64,000 nt of DNA from Nocardioides seonyuensis (GTDB lineage: Bacteria > Actinomycetota > Actinomycetes > Propionibacteriales > Nocardioidaceae). The notes below the pieces were generated by a model. It searched no databases. It was not told the origin of the DNA and saw only the letters and a list, made by a program, of their open reading frames with translations. The translations under genes were made by a program, and so were the position numbers. The DNA lies in the NCBI RefSeq assembly GCF_004683965.1, contig NZ_CP038436.1, forward strand, positions 1,860,001 to 1,924,000, written 5' to 3'. Shown piece after piece: positions 21,791 to 31,309 of this stretch (the stretch's first letter is position 1; every line of letters begins with the position of its first letter).

Positions 21791-23620
21791 GTGGAGCAAG
21801 TGCAGACGTACCCGGTCCGGACCGACGCCGACGGCTCCCAGGGCCGATCCCGCCCGGGCCGGGCGTGGTGGGCCGGGGTCGCGGCGGTGTTCATCGTGCA
21901 AGCCCTCACCGTGGCTGCGCTGACGAAGCGGTCCTACTTCTTCGCCGAGGACTTCCGCTTCCTGGCCGAGCTGCACGACGGTCCCATCGACGCGGACCTC
22001 CTCGGCTACAACGTGTTCGGCCACTTCGTGCCCGGCCTGGCTCTCGGCAACCACCTCTTCTCGCAGGCGTTCGGCACCAGCTGGACCGCCGCCTCGGTGG
22101 TCATCCTGCTCTTCCAGCTCGGCGGGTCGATCGCGTTCCTGCGCCTCCTGCTGGCCCTGCACGGACCGGAGTGGTGGGTGCCCTGGGCGACCGCCGCGTT
22201 CTCCTTGTCGGTCGTCATGCTCAACAACGCGGTGTGGTGGGCCGCCACGTGGACGATGGGGGCGACCACGGTGTGCGCCGTCTCGGCCTTCGGTTGTGCC
22301 CAGCGCTACTTCAACACCCGGCGACGGCGCCATCTCCTGTCGCTCGCGGTCATGGCGGCCCTGTCCTTCAGCTTCTTCGAGAAGTCGGTCGTGCTCTGCG
22401 TGTACGTCGGACTGTTCGTCCTGTTCGTCGGTGGGATGTCGGAGCGGGAGACGTGGGCCCAGCGGTTCCGCACGGCCCTCTCGGTGTGGCCGGTCTGGGT
22501 GGTCCTTGCCGTGGTGGCGTCGATCGACCTGGCGATCTACCAGCTGGGGCCCTACTCGGAGTCGCGCAGTGCGCCACCCGGCGCCTCCCTCACGGCGGAG
22601 TACATGCTGCGCGCCCTCCCGGAGGGATCGTTCACCTCCGTGTTCGGCATCGTGCTCCCCTCCGTGGACCCGCCGGGGCCGTCGTGGCTGGTTCCCCTCG
22701 TGACGTCGACGATCCTGCTCCTGCTGATCGGCTGGACGTCCAGGCGCTCCCGCCTGGCCGGCCGGGCGTGGCTGTGGTTCCTGGTGTGCGCCCTGGTCAG
22801 CCACGGGTTCGTGGCGCTCGGCCGGCTCTCGGTCCTCGGCGTCGAACAGACGGCTCACATGCTCCGCTACCAGGTCGACACCAACTACCTGCTGCTGGTC
22901 ACCCTCACCATCGCGTTGTCGGCCGCCGTCCGGACGCTGGCCGAGGACACCCGGGCCCGCCTGCACGGAGCCCGCGCCAAGATCGCGGCCGGCCTGGTCC
23001 TCGTGCTGCTCCCAGGGTGGGCCGCATCGGTGCGCGCGATCTCCGAGGACAGTCCGGGTCGGGACGCCGACGTCTACTTCTCGGCCCTGCGCGCGGACGG
23101 AACCCCACCGAAGCCGTTCCTCGACGTCCCGGTCCCGGACTGGGTGGTCCCTGCCAACCAGTACCCCTGGAACATGCCCAGCCGCATCTTCGAGCAGATC
23201 GATCCCGGGGCCGAGACCACGGTGGATCCACGAGGGGCACGCGCGATCGCGATCGACGGGAAGGTCCACGACGTGGAGCTCCAGCCCCTCCACGGCCCCG
23301 TGCGGTCCAAGGTGTGCCTGGACCCGAGTCCCATCGCGGTGTCGCTCGTCGACGGGATGCAGATGCCGCAGCAGCCCGTCTGGGACCCGCTCATGGTCGT
23401 GGTCGACTACGTCGCCCGGGGCAGCGGACGGGTGGTCTTCACCGGTCAGGACCCGTCGGGGCAGCCCGTGCTGGCCGGAGGCACGCTGCAGTCCGACTAC
23501 ACGGTCGAGGGAGCGGGTCGGGTGGCCTTCCCCACCACCGTCGCGCTGAGCGAGCTCGGCGTCGTGGTCGAGGGCGCACGCGTGTGCTTCCGCAGCTTCG
23601 GCATCGCCGTCGTGCGCTGA
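21791..23620 (+). CDS. Multispan membrane protein (GT-C-like), second of two tandem paralogues
   Basis: 609 aa from GTG 21791, placed 12 bp after gaggagg. An in-frame GTG at 21734 lacks such a site. Topology and sequence follow the upstream paralogue: first helix WWAGVAAVFIVQALTVAAL, acidic FAEDFRF, the shared AQRYFNTRRRRHLLSLAVMA segment, and a C-terminal exported beta domain ending VCFRSFGIAVVR. Similarity is clear throughout but identity at DNA level is confined to 140 bp, so these are old duplicates with later local exchange. The role is inferred to be glycan assembly. Confidence 0.72.
   Translation: MEQVQTYPVRTDADGSQGRSRPGRAWWAGVAAVFIVQALTVAALTKRSYFFAEDFRFLAELHDGPIDADLLGYNVFGHFVPGLALGNHLFSQAFGTSWTAASVVILLFQLGGSIAFLRLLLALHGPEWWVPWATAAFSLSVVMLNNAVWWAATWTMGATTVCAVSAFGCAQRYFNTRRRRHLLSLAVMAALSFSFFEKSVVLCVYVGLFVLFVGGMSERETWAQRFRTALSVWPVWVVLAVVASIDLAIYQLGPYSESRSAPPGASLTAEYMLRALPEGSFTSVFGIVLPSVDPPGPSWLVPLVTSTILLLLIGWTSRRSRLAGRAWLWFLVCALVSHGFVALGRLSVLGVEQTAHMLRYQVDTNYLLLVTLTIALSAAVRTLAEDTRARLHGARAKIAAGLVLVLLPGWAASVRAISEDSPGRDADVYFSALRADGTPPKPFLDVPVPDWVVPANQYPWNMPSRIFEQIDPGAETTVDPRGARAIAIDGKVHDVELQPLHGPVRSKVCLDPSPIAVSLVDGMQMPQQPVWDPLMVVVDYVARGSGRVVFTGQDPSGQPVLAGGTLQSDYTVEGAGRVAFPTTVALSELGVVVEGARVCFRSFGIAVVR
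22256..22395 (+). repeat. Second copy of the 140-bp identical block
   Basis: Exact match to 20324-20463, including unusual shared codons such as TGT and CGC CAT. This suggests recent gene conversion between the paralogues rather than selection on protein alone. Confidence 0.9.
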
Positions 23621-23652
23621 CGCGACGGGTCCACGAGGGGTCGGTGGGCGAA

Positions 23653-23681
23653 TCGGACGGAGCGGGTCCATCCCCTAGACT
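23653..23681 (+). promoter_or_regulatory. Possible promoter of the epimerase operon
   Basis: TCGGAC (23653-23658), a 17-base gap and TAGACT (23676-23681) form a plausible housekeeping promoter about 30 bases before the ATG at 23712. The -35 match to TTGACA is weak. Confidence 0.35.
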
Positions 23682-23711
23682 CGCGTGCTGTCGCCGACTG
23701 GAGTGGAGTGG

Positions 23712-24812
23712 ATGCAGATGACGGACCGGACCGACGCGGTCGTCGTGACCGGCGGGGCGGGCTTCATCGGCTGCGCGCTCAGCGCGAGGCTCGCTGACAC
23801 GGGGATTCCTGTCGTGGCCGTCGACAGCCTGCTGGCCCAGGTGCACCCGGGGCAGACCCGCCCCGACGCCCTCGACCCGCGGGTCGAGCTGGTGGTGGGC
23901 GACATCACCGACGCCGAGCTCTGGGACGCCCTCCTGCAGCGGCACCGCCCCCGGCTCCTCGTCCACCTCGCGGCCGAGACCGGCACCGGTCAGTCGCTCA
24001 CCGAGTCGACGCGGCACGCGGAGTCAAACGTCCTCGGTACGACAGTCATGCTCGACGCCCTGGTGCGCCACGACGCGCAGCCGGACCACATGGTGCTGAC
24101 CTCGAGCAGGGCGGTCTACGGCGAAGGCCGGTGGATCGACGCCGACGGGACGGCGTTCTTCCCCCAGCCCCGCAGCCACGCCCAGCTGGCATCGGGCCAG
24201 TGGGACCACGTGGACGCCGACGGGCGACCGGCCAGGCCCGCCCCGATGGAGGCGGCGCACACCCACCCCAACCCGTCCAGCATCTACGGATCGACCAAGC
24301 TCGCCCAAGAGCTCATCATGCGCAACTGGGCGGCCGCCTACTCCGTGCCGTTGTCGGTCTTCCGCCTCCAGAACGTCTACGGCCCCGGTCAGTCCCCCCA
24401 CAACCCCTACACGGGCATCATCACGCTCTTCCACCGCCTGGCGGCGCGGGGCGAGGTCCTCGACATCTACGAGGACGGTGACATCGGGCGTGACTTCATC
24501 CTCATCGACGACGTCGTCGAGGCCCTGGTGGCCGGCATCGAGCGGCCGCCCGCCGAGGGCGGGGCTCCTCGCATCCACGACGTCGGCACCGGGGAGGTCA
24601 CGACCATCGGTGACGCAGCCCGCGCGATCGCCCGCTACCACGGTGCGCCCGAGCCGCAGGTCTCCGGGAAGTTCCGCGACGGCGACGTGCGCTTCGCGGT
24701 GGCCGACGTGACCCGGTTGCGCGAGGAGCTCGGCTGGACCTGGCAGCACGACTTCGAGGCGGGAAGCGCGGCGGTGGCCGAGTTCCTGAAGGAGGGCGGC
24801 TTCCTTGACTGA
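23712..24812 (+). CDS. NAD-dependent sugar epimerase/dehydratase (extended SDR)
   Basis: 366 aa from ATG 23712, after gagtggagtgg; ATG 23718 is also possible. The Rossmann motif is VVTGGAGFIG, and the catalytic pair is Tyr192 and Lys196 (YGSTK), with LTSSRAVYGEG supplying the Ser region. LQNVYGPGQS and GDIGRDFILIDDVVEAL are typical of nucleotide-sugar 4-epimerases and dehydratases. It probably converts an NDP-sugar used by the downstream glycosyltransferases; the exact sugar is not visible. The next gene starts inside its last codons (8-bp overlap). Confidence 0.88.
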   Translation: MQMTDRTDAVVVTGGAGFIGCALSARLADTGIPVVAVDSLLAQVHPGQTRPDALDPRVELVVGDITDAELWDALLQRHRPRLLVHLAAETGTGQSLTESTRHAESNVLGTTVMLDALVRHDAQPDHMVLTSSRAVYGEGRWIDADGTAFFPQPRSHAQLASGQWDHVDADGRPARPAPMEAAHTHPNPSSIYGSTKLAQELIMRNWAAAYSVPLSVFRLQNVYGPGQSPHNPYTGIITLFHRLAARGEVLDIYEDGDIGRDFILIDDVVEALVAGIERPPAEGGAPRIHDVGTGEVTTIGDAARAIARYHGAPEPQVSGKFRDGDVRFAVADVTRLREELGWTWQHDFEAGSAAVAEFLKEGGFLD

Positions 24813-26766
24813 CGACGTCACGGTCGACTCCGCGCCCGACGAGGCGTCGGGCCTCTCGGCCCTGCTGTTCGCGCGCACGCCCCTCGAGAACTGGCTGCCG
24901 GCGATCGCTCGAGTCCTGGACATCCCGGGACTGGGTCGCGTGCTGCTCAACGTCGGGGGCGACGCCGTACTGCGGGACGGGCTGCTGCCGAGCGACGACC
25001 GCATCGCCATCCAAGGTGTTGATCGCTTCTCCGACGCCCTCGTGGCGGCCGCGCACGAGGTGGACGAGCCGCTCCTGGTCATGACGGCGCCGGTGCTGCT
25101 GCCGGCGGTGGGTCTCGATCCGGCGCTCTCTGCGATGACTGCGGACGCGCGGATAGCCACGGTGTCGTTCCTGTCGAACGCCGCCGGCTACCTCAGCTTT
25201 CCCTACCGCGACCATCCCACTCCCTACTCGATCACCGGCCACGACGAGACCTCGCTGACACGGCGACTGCGCGAGCTCGACCCGGCCATGCGTCCGGCGC
25301 CCATCACGGTGCCTGCCGGAGCAGCGTGCCTCGTGAGCCCTCACGCCGTCACGATGGTGGAGGGCCCCCACCCCAACTTCGACGGTGAGCCCGAGGCCTC
25401 CCTGATGGACCTCGCGCTGAGGTCGCAGCGGCGTGGTCTCAAGACGGTCCTGGACTCGATGACCTTCGTGGCGCGTCCCTGGGAGCTGGGTCCGTGGGGT
25501 CGTCCGCTGCACGACAGCGACCAGGCGCGCTCCATGCTCCACCAGCACCACCACTTCTTCCCGGCGCTCTTCGACGACCAGCGCCCCGACCCCAAGGCGC
25601 CGCTCGCCATCGCGATGAGCACGGCCCGCGCCAAGGTCGAGGGCCTGCGGATCGTGATCGACGGGTCGTGCATCGGTCCGATCGAGAACGGCACGCAGGT
25701 GCAGACCCTGTCGTTGGCCCGGGCGCTGGCCGCGCGCGACGACGTGCGCGAGGTGATCCTCGGCCTGCCCGGCGAGGTCCCTCGCTACGCACACGCCTAC
25801 CTCGACTCGCCCAAGCTGCGGACGGTCCACACCCCCGACAACACCTTCGAGGGGGTCGGCGGCGCCGACATCGTGCACCGTCCCTTCCAGCCGGGCGAGG
25901 CACTGCCCTACAAGCGGTGGCGCGAGGTGGGGACCCGCACCGTCATCACCATCCAGGACCTCATCGCCCACGCGACCGGCGCCTACCACCTCACGCCCGC
26001 CGAGTGGCTCGACTACCGCAAGTCGATGGAGAACTCCTGCCGTCGCGCGGACGGCGTGGTCGTGATCTCCCACGACGTGAGGGAGCAGATGCTCTTCGAG
26101 CAGATGCCGGTCGAGACCGACCGCCTCAGCGTGGTGCAGAACGGCACCGACCACCTCAGCGGCGACGAGGAGGCAGAGATGCCTGCCGAGTTCGTCGAGC
26201 GTGGGTGGGTCGCGCGGGAGTTCATGGTGGTCCTGGGAGCCAACTACAGCCACAAGAACCGCGACCTGGCGATCCGGATGTGGCAGGAGCTGCGCAAGCG
26301 CGGTCACGGCATCGGGCTCGTGCTGGCCGGGGTCTCGGTCGCCCAGGGGTCCAGCCGCGTGAGCGAGACGATGGCGCTCTCCGACGGTGGCGAGGAGCCC
26401 ATGGTGCTCGCCGACGTCACCTCGGAGGAGCGCAACTGGCTCCTGCGTCACGCGACGATCTGCCTCTATCCCACCGCCGCCGAGGGCTTCGGCCTGGTGC
26501 CCTTCGAGGCCGCCCGCTTCGGGACGCCCACGATCCACGCACGGTTCGGCCCCCTGGCCGAGGTGATGCCCGACGTCCCCGTGGCGGCGCCCACCTGGAC
26601 CCCCTTCGACCTCGCTGACGCTGCCGAGCGCCTCATCAACGACAAGGGATTGGCCAGGGAACAGATCGAGGCCGTGCTGGAGTCCGGTGCCCTCTACTCG
26701 TGGGACCGGACCGCTGAAGGCCTCGTCAAGACCTACCGGAACCTCCTGTCGCGCGCGCGACACTGA
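24805..26766 (+). CDS. Two-domain glycosyltransferase: degenerate GT-A-like N-terminus plus GT4-type C-terminus
   Basis: 653 aa, TTG start 9 bp after aaggagg and overlapping the epimerase stop by 8 bp. Residues 280-653 are a GT-B retaining transferase: IDGSCIGPIENGTQVQTLSL, then GANYSHKNRDLAIRMWQEL and the GT4-type EGFGLVPFEAARFGTP donor motif. Residues 1-279 look like a nucleotide-sugar-transferase fold (LLNVGGDAVLRDG; VDEPLLVMTAPVLLP) but lack a DxD at the expected place, so this half may be inactive or structural. It probably builds the surface glycan with its operon partners. Confidence 0.8.
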   Translation: MTDDVTVDSAPDEASGLSALLFARTPLENWLPAIARVLDIPGLGRVLLNVGGDAVLRDGLLPSDDRIAIQGVDRFSDALVAAAHEVDEPLLVMTAPVLLPAVGLDPALSAMTADARIATVSFLSNAAGYLSFPYRDHPTPYSITGHDETSLTRRLRELDPAMRPAPITVPAGAACLVSPHAVTMVEGPHPNFDGEPEASLMDLALRSQRRGLKTVLDSMTFVARPWELGPWGRPLHDSDQARSMLHQHHHFFPALFDDQRPDPKAPLAIAMSTARAKVEGLRIVIDGSCIGPIENGTQVQTLSLARALAARDDVREVILGLPGEVPRYAHAYLDSPKLRTVHTPDNTFEGVGGADIVHRPFQPGEALPYKRWREVGTRTVITIQDLIAHATGAYHLTPAEWLDYRKSMENSCRRADGVVVISHDVREQMLFEQMPVETDRLSVVQNGTDHLSGDEEAEMPAEFVERGWVAREFMVVLGANYSHKNRDLAIRMWQELRKRGHGIGLVLAGVSVAQGSSRVSETMALSDGGEEPMVLADVTSEERNWLLRHATICLYPTAAEGFGLVPFEAARFGTPTIHARFGPLAEVMPDVPVAAPTWTPFDLADAAERLINDKGLAREQIEAVLESGALYSWDRTAEGLVKTYRNLLSRARH

Positions 26767-26785
26767 CCACCTACGCAGGAGAAGC

Positions 26786-27139
26786 ATGAGCGACATGGAC
26801 GCAGCAACGGACACGAGCGAGTCACGCCCCGACACGGCCGGTGGGACGGCCCCCGGCGTCGAGGAGATCGACCGCATCTCCCTCGCCCAGGCGCTGCAGG
26901 ACTTCGAGGTGGCCAACGCGCGGGTGATGGACCTGACCAGCCGTCTCACCACCACCCACCGGGACCTGGTGGCGACGCGCAGCGAGCTCGAGAAGCTCAA
27001 GCTGCGCAACGGCGTGCTGCGCAAGCACAACCGCAGGCTGCAGCGCGAGGTCAAGCAGCTCAACGACTCCCGCGCCGTCCGCTCGGCCCAGGCCGCGACC
27101 CGGGCCGTCCAGAAGGCTCGCAAGAAGCTGGGCAAGTGA
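26786..27139 (+). CDS. Short coiled-coil protein in the glycan operon
   Basis: 117 aa behind aggagaa. After an acidic, disordered N-terminus (DTSESRPDTAGGTAPG) it is one long heptad-patterned helix (SLAQALQDFEVANARVMDL to LRKHNRRLQREVKQL) with a very basic end (VQKARKKLGK). No membrane helix or enzyme motif is present. Similar short coiled coils occur beside actinobacterial glycosyltransferases, perhaps as scaffold or chain-length factors; that role is not established. Its stop overlaps the next start (TGATG). Confidence 0.7.
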   Translation: MSDMDAATDTSESRPDTAGGTAPGVEEIDRISLAQALQDFEVANARVMDLTSRLTTTHRDLVATRSELEKLKLRNGVLRKHNRRLQREVKQLNDSRAVRSAQAATRAVQKARKKLGK

Positions 27140-28296
27140 TGAGTGAGGCGAACCCGACGTCGATCCTGTTCTGCATCACCGTCTACAACGGCGAGGAGTT
27201 CATCCGCCGGACCCTGGAGTCCGCGACGCGCCTGTCCCACCCCGGGGTCCAGGTCGACCTCCTGGTGCTGGACGACGCGAGCCCTGCGCCCGGCTTCAGC
27301 GAGCGGCTGGAGGAGATGTGCGCCGAGCTGAACGTCGGCTACTACCGCACACCGCGAAACCTCGGGATCCCACGCAACGTGAGCCTGGGCATGCTGACTG
27401 CCCTGCGTGAGGGCTACGACCACGTCGTCATCAGCAACAGCGACGTGATCTACCCCGCCAACCTCATCGGGCAGCTCCTCGCCTGCGCCGAGGAGGAGGG
27501 CGTTGGCTCGGTCACGGCGTGGTCCAACAACGTCTCGGTCTACTCGCTGCCCAACGACGACCCCGACGAGCACCTCGCCGCCCAGGCACGGGTGGACTGG
27601 GTGAGCGGGCTCCTGGCCGACCACTACGGCGCCGCAGTGATGGACATCCCTGCGGGCATCTCGTTCTGCATCCTCGTTCCCACCCGGGTGGTGGCCGACG
27701 TCGGGGTGATGGACCCGGTCTTCGGCCGCGGCTACTGCGAGGAGACCGACTGGTCGCTGCGCAGCCTCGCCGCCGGCTACCGGATCGCCCTGGCGCCCGG
27801 CACCTTCGTCTACCACCAGGGTCGTGGTTCCAACCTGGCGGCCGGGCTCGTGGCGGAGGGCCAGACGACGGTGCCGGCCAACGAGGCGATCATCGACATG
27901 CGCTACCCCCTGTTCCGCACCCAGGTGGACGCCTTCGTCAACAGCGGCATCCTGGACAAGGCCCACCGCGACGCGGCCGAGCGCATCGTGCAGTACTCCG
28001 GACGGGCCCTCGGCTACCGGGTCGACATCGGCTGGCTTCCGCCGCGCAGTGGTGGCGAGCAGCTCGTCGCGGTCTCGGTCGCACCCGACGGGGCCGACGA
28101 GATCCGTGCGGAGTTCATGGGCTTCCGGGTCGACCTGCCCCTCGAGGGCCCCGACGTCGTGGCGTCGCTGACCGAGTTCTTCGGACGCGAGCCCGACACC
28201 ATCAACGTGAGGGACTCCGGGAAGACCGCCGCCGGGCTGCCCGAGACGATGCAGGACCGCACGCAGCGGATCGGGAACTACCCCGCCCGTGTCTGA
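27139..28296 (+). CDS. Family 2 (GT-A) glycosyltransferase
   Basis: 385 aa from ATG 27139 (GTG 27136 also possible). The GT-A fold is clear: FCITVYNGEEFIRRTLES, VDLLVLDDASPAPG, NLGIPRNVSLG, then the metal-binding region VVISNSDVIYPANL and the acceptor-side GRGYCEETDWSLR. The last 110 residues are an extra domain of unknown role. It overlaps the previous gene's stop by one base and the acyltransferase gene by 8 bp, so it is co-translated within the glycan operon. Confidence 0.88.
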   Translation: MSEANPTSILFCITVYNGEEFIRRTLESATRLSHPGVQVDLLVLDDASPAPGFSERLEEMCAELNVGYYRTPRNLGIPRNVSLGMLTALREGYDHVVISNSDVIYPANLIGQLLACAEEEGVGSVTAWSNNVSVYSLPNDDPDEHLAAQARVDWVSGLLADHYGAAVMDIPAGISFCILVPTRVVADVGVMDPVFGRGYCEETDWSLRSLAAGYRIALAPGTFVYHQGRGSNLAAGLVAEGQTTVPANEAIIDMRYPLFRTQVDAFVNSGILDKAHRDAAERIVQYSGRALGYRVDIGWLPPRSGGEQLVAVSVAPDGADEIRAEFMGFRVDLPLEGPDVVASLTEFFGREPDTINVRDSGKTAAGLPETMQDRTQRIGNYPARV

Positions 28297-30361
28297 CCGC
28301 GACGCCCCGGGTGCCCGCGGAGCGTCCTCTGCGACGGCCCCGCGCACCCAAGAAGGTCACAAGCTCCGCTCAGACATCCAGGCGCTGCGAGCACTCGCCG
28401 TCACGGCGGTGCTCGCCTATCACCTGTGGCCCGGACGCCCGTCCGGCGGATACCTCGGGGTCGACGTCTTCTTCGTCATCTCAGGCTTCCTGATCACCAG
28501 CCACCTGCTGAAGAGCCCACCGCGGTCACCGGCGGACTTCGCGCACTTCTGGGCACGCCGGATCGTCCGACTGCTCCCTCCCGCCTTCGTGGTCATCATC
28601 TCGACGATCGTCGCGATGCTGGCGTGGATCCCCAGCAGCCAGTGGCGAAGCCTGACCCACGAGGGTCTTGCCTCGATGCTCTACGTCCAGAACTGGCGAC
28701 TCGTCGCGACGGCGACGGACTACCTCGAGGCTCGCGGCGCTCCCTCGCCGTTCCAGCACTTCTGGTCCTTGTCGGTCGAGGAGCAGTACTACCTCCTGTG
28801 GCCGGGCGTGGTCGCGGTGGTGGCCTTCCTCCACCTGCGGCGGCGGTGGGACTACCGCAAGACCGCAGCGGTGGTCTTCGCAGTGCTGCTGCTGGCCTCA
28901 CTGGCCTGGTCCGTGTGGCAGACCAGCACCCGGCCAGAGGTGGCGTACTTCTCCCTCTTCACGCGCCTGTGGGAGCTCGCTGTCGGCAGCCTCACGGCTG
29001 CGCTGTTCCCTGCCCTGGCCGGGCGACTCAGCGTTCCGGTGCGGGTCGCGCTGCTGTGGCTGGGTGCCCTCGGGATCGTGGCCGCGTGCCTGGTCATGAC
29101 TCCGCAGAGCGCGATCCCGGGCTACGCCGCGCTGCTGCCGACAGTCGCGACCGCGCTCGTGATCGTCGCCAACGACCCGGACAGCCGGCTGAATCCCCAG
29201 TGGTTGACGCGATCGCGTCCGGTGCAGTTCCTCGGCGACACCTCCTACGCCCTCTACCTGTGGCACTGGCCGCTGGTCGTCATCGCGCCCTACGCCCTGG
29301 AGCGACCGCTGCAGTGGAGCGACCGCCTGGTCGTCCTGGCACTGTCCGTCCTGCTCGCGTGGGCCTCGACCTCACTCCTGGAGGGTCCGGTCAGGTCGTG
29401 GCCGTTGCTGCGCCAGCGCCTGCGCCACGCCTACGCACTCGGACTGGTCCTCTCGCTGGGGGTGGTGGCCACGAGCTTCGCCGTGACGACGTACGTCGAC
29501 CGGGTGGTGGCACAGGACCAGAGGGCGGTGAACCAGGCGCTGGGACGCAACTGCGTGGGCGCGGCAGCCATGGCCAACCCCGAGCACTGCCGGATGCGCG
29601 GCTCCAAGCTGATCACCTCGCCGGCCTTCGCACGCGAGGACGTCACCGAGGGGATCCGCGACTGCCTCAACTGGCCGCCGTTCAAGAAGCACCCGATCAC
29701 CTGCAGCCGCGGCGAGACGGAGGAGCCGGCCAAGAAGATCGCCCTGTTCGGCAACTCGCACGCCGGGCAGTGGACCGAGGCCCTCACCGACATCGCCACC
29801 TCGCGGGGATGGCAGCTGGACACCTACATCATGGGCGCCTGCTTCAGCGCCATCGAGCAGCCCTACCCCGAGTGCACGGACATCGTCGGGCAGGCGCTCG
29901 ACCTCATCGAGCAGGGTGGTTACGACCTGGTGGTGATGGCGACCTACGACGAGGACGCGGACCGCCCCCTGTCGATGTACGACGAGACGATGGACTCCTT
30001 CGTCGCGGGTGGGTCATCCGTCCTCGTGCTTCGTGACACGCCTGCTCCGTGGGACCCCGAGAACCCGCCCGTGGACTGCATCGACCAGCACCCCAGGCGC
30101 TGGAAGGCCTGCGACGGGCCGCGCGACTGGATCCGCCCGGACCCCATGCACGCGGCGGCGGTGCAGAGCACCTCCGAGGTCGTCCACGACGCCGACTTCA
30201 CGTCATACTTCTGCAACGAGGAGGTGTGCCCGGCGGTCATCGGCGGTGTCATCGTGCTGTCCGACTACAACCACATGACCACGACGTTCTCCCGGACCCT
30301 CGTGCCCTACCTTGAACCCGAGGTGGATCGTGCCCTCGCCTCCACCCCCGATCCGTCCTGA
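28289..30361 (+). CDS. Acyltransferase 3 (OafA/YrhL) with C-terminal SGNH domain
   Basis: 690 aa, GTG start overlapping the GT2 gene by 8 bp. Residues 25-390 are the ten-helix AT3 membrane domain (RALAVTAVLAYHLWPGRPSGGYLGVDVFFVISGFL; FWSLSVEEQYYLLWPG). A tail of about 260 residues has the SGNH block IALFGNSHAGQW, with SYFCNEEVCPAVIGG and a DYNHMT segment near the end. Such proteins O-acetylate or otherwise acylate surface polysaccharides, lipids or peptidoglycan. Its place after glycosyltransferases suggests decoration of the glycan made by this operon. Confidence 0.9.
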   Translation: MSDRDAPGARGASSATAPRTQEGHKLRSDIQALRALAVTAVLAYHLWPGRPSGGYLGVDVFFVISGFLITSHLLKSPPRSPADFAHFWARRIVRLLPPAFVVIISTIVAMLAWIPSSQWRSLTHEGLASMLYVQNWRLVATATDYLEARGAPSPFQHFWSLSVEEQYYLLWPGVVAVVAFLHLRRRWDYRKTAAVVFAVLLLASLAWSVWQTSTRPEVAYFSLFTRLWELAVGSLTAALFPALAGRLSVPVRVALLWLGALGIVAACLVMTPQSAIPGYAALLPTVATALVIVANDPDSRLNPQWLTRSRPVQFLGDTSYALYLWHWPLVVIAPYALERPLQWSDRLVVLALSVLLAWASTSLLEGPVRSWPLLRQRLRHAYALGLVLSLGVVATSFAVTTYVDRVVAQDQRAVNQALGRNCVGAAAMANPEHCRMRGSKLITSPAFAREDVTEGIRDCLNWPPFKKHPITCSRGETEEPAKKIALFGNSHAGQWTEALTDIATSRGWQLDTYIMGACFSAIEQPYPECTDIVGQALDLIEQGGYDLVVMATYDEDADRPLSMYDETMDSFVAGGSSVLVLRDTPAPWDPENPPVDCIDQHPRRWKACDGPRDWIRPDPMHAAAVQSTSEVVHDADFTSYFCNEEVCPAVIGGVIVLSDYNHMTTTFSRTLVPYLEPEVDRALASTPDPS

Positions 30362-30382
30362 AGCCCTGAGGAGACAGCTGTC

Positions 30383-31237
30383 ATGAAGTGGACCCGACCT
30401 CCGGCACCCGCGGCGGCTCGTCGCCCGGTGGCTCCTCGGCCCTACACAGGTGAGCGACTGGTGTGCCTGGAGTCCGACGCCGGCCCGCTCTGGATCCCGG
30501 AGTCGGACGACGTCATGCGCCCCTACATCGCCGCACAGGGGGTGTGGGAGGCCGAGGAGGGTCGTCTCCTGCTGGAGCTGGCCCGGCCGAGCGTGCGCAA
30601 GGACGCAACCGGTCGGCCCGTCGTGCGCGTGGCCGACATCGGCGCCAACGTCGGCTACTTCAGCCTCCTCCTCGCGAAGACGTTCCCCGGCGCGATCATC
30701 GATGCGTTCGAGCCGCACCCCACCACGAGCGCCGTGCTCGCCCTCAACGCCTGGAACAGCGGGGCCGACATCACCCCCCACGCGGTCGCCCTCTCCGCCG
30801 GCGCGCGCCTGCTCGGCCTGACCACGGCCGCGACCAACCTGGGCGACACGCGCACCGCGGAGACGGACGTCGCAGACATGCTGACGCCGGCCGCCCCCCT
30901 CGACGACCTCCTGCCCGACGCGGTCTACGACCTGGTCAAGATCGACGTGCAGGGCTACGAGCCCGACGTCCTGGCCGGCATGACCGATGCGCTCCACCGG
31001 AGCCCCCAGCCGGTCATCGTGAGTGAGTTCTGGCCTGCAGCGCTGCGTGATCGCGGGCTCGACCCGATGGACGTGCTCGAGGGCTACCGCGCGATGGGCC
31101 TGGAGATCCGCGCTCACGTGGCCGACGCGGTCACCACCATGGACGACGCCGCGATCGTGCGCGTGTGCGACGAGGCTGGGCCGTTCGGTCAGGTCAACCT
31201 CGTGATGAGCAAGGCCGACAGGTCCGCGCTGCGCTGA
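30383..31237 (+). CDS. FkbM-family methyltransferase
   Basis: 284 aa, gaggagacagct before the ATG. The SAM-binding motif is VADIGANVGYFSLLLAK, followed by IDAFEPHPTTSAVL and the FkbM-type YDLVKIDVQGYEPDVLAGM. FkbM enzymes O-methylate sugars or polyketides; next to the acyltransferase, sugar O-methylation is the best inference. It is 21 bp after the acyltransferase gene and is the last gene of the plus-strand glycan run. Confidence 0.88.
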   Translation: MKWTRPPAPAAARRPVAPRPYTGERLVCLESDAGPLWIPESDDVMRPYIAAQGVWEAEEGRLLLELARPSVRKDATGRPVVRVADIGANVGYFSLLLAKTFPGAIIDAFEPHPTTSAVLALNAWNSGADITPHAVALSAGARLLGLTTAATNLGDTRTAETDVADMLTPAAPLDDLLPDAVYDLVKIDVQGYEPDVLAGMTDALHRSPQPVIVSEFWPAALRDRGLDPMDVLEGYRAMGLEIRAHVADAVTTMDDAAIVRVCDEAGPFGQVNLVMSKADRSALR

Positions 31238-31296
31238 GGCCCCCCTGATCTCTTCCGCTCCAGTGAGATTTCGGAAGGCGCCCACGAGGCGGCCCG

Positions 31297-31302
31297 TAGG
31301 CT
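31297..31302 (+). promoter_or_regulatory. -10 box of the PhzE-like gene
   Basis: TAGGCT, 7 bases before the ATG at 31310, with no ribosome binding site between them. This is a probable leaderless start. No convincing -35 hexamer is seen. Confidence 0.4.
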
Positions 31303-31309
31303 CCCGCCC

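Noticed and set aside
19643..23671. 4-kb minus-strand frame opposite the paralogous membrane proteins
   Set aside because: The composition is Arg/His/Gly/Asp-rich and repetitive only because the two genes beneath are duplicates.
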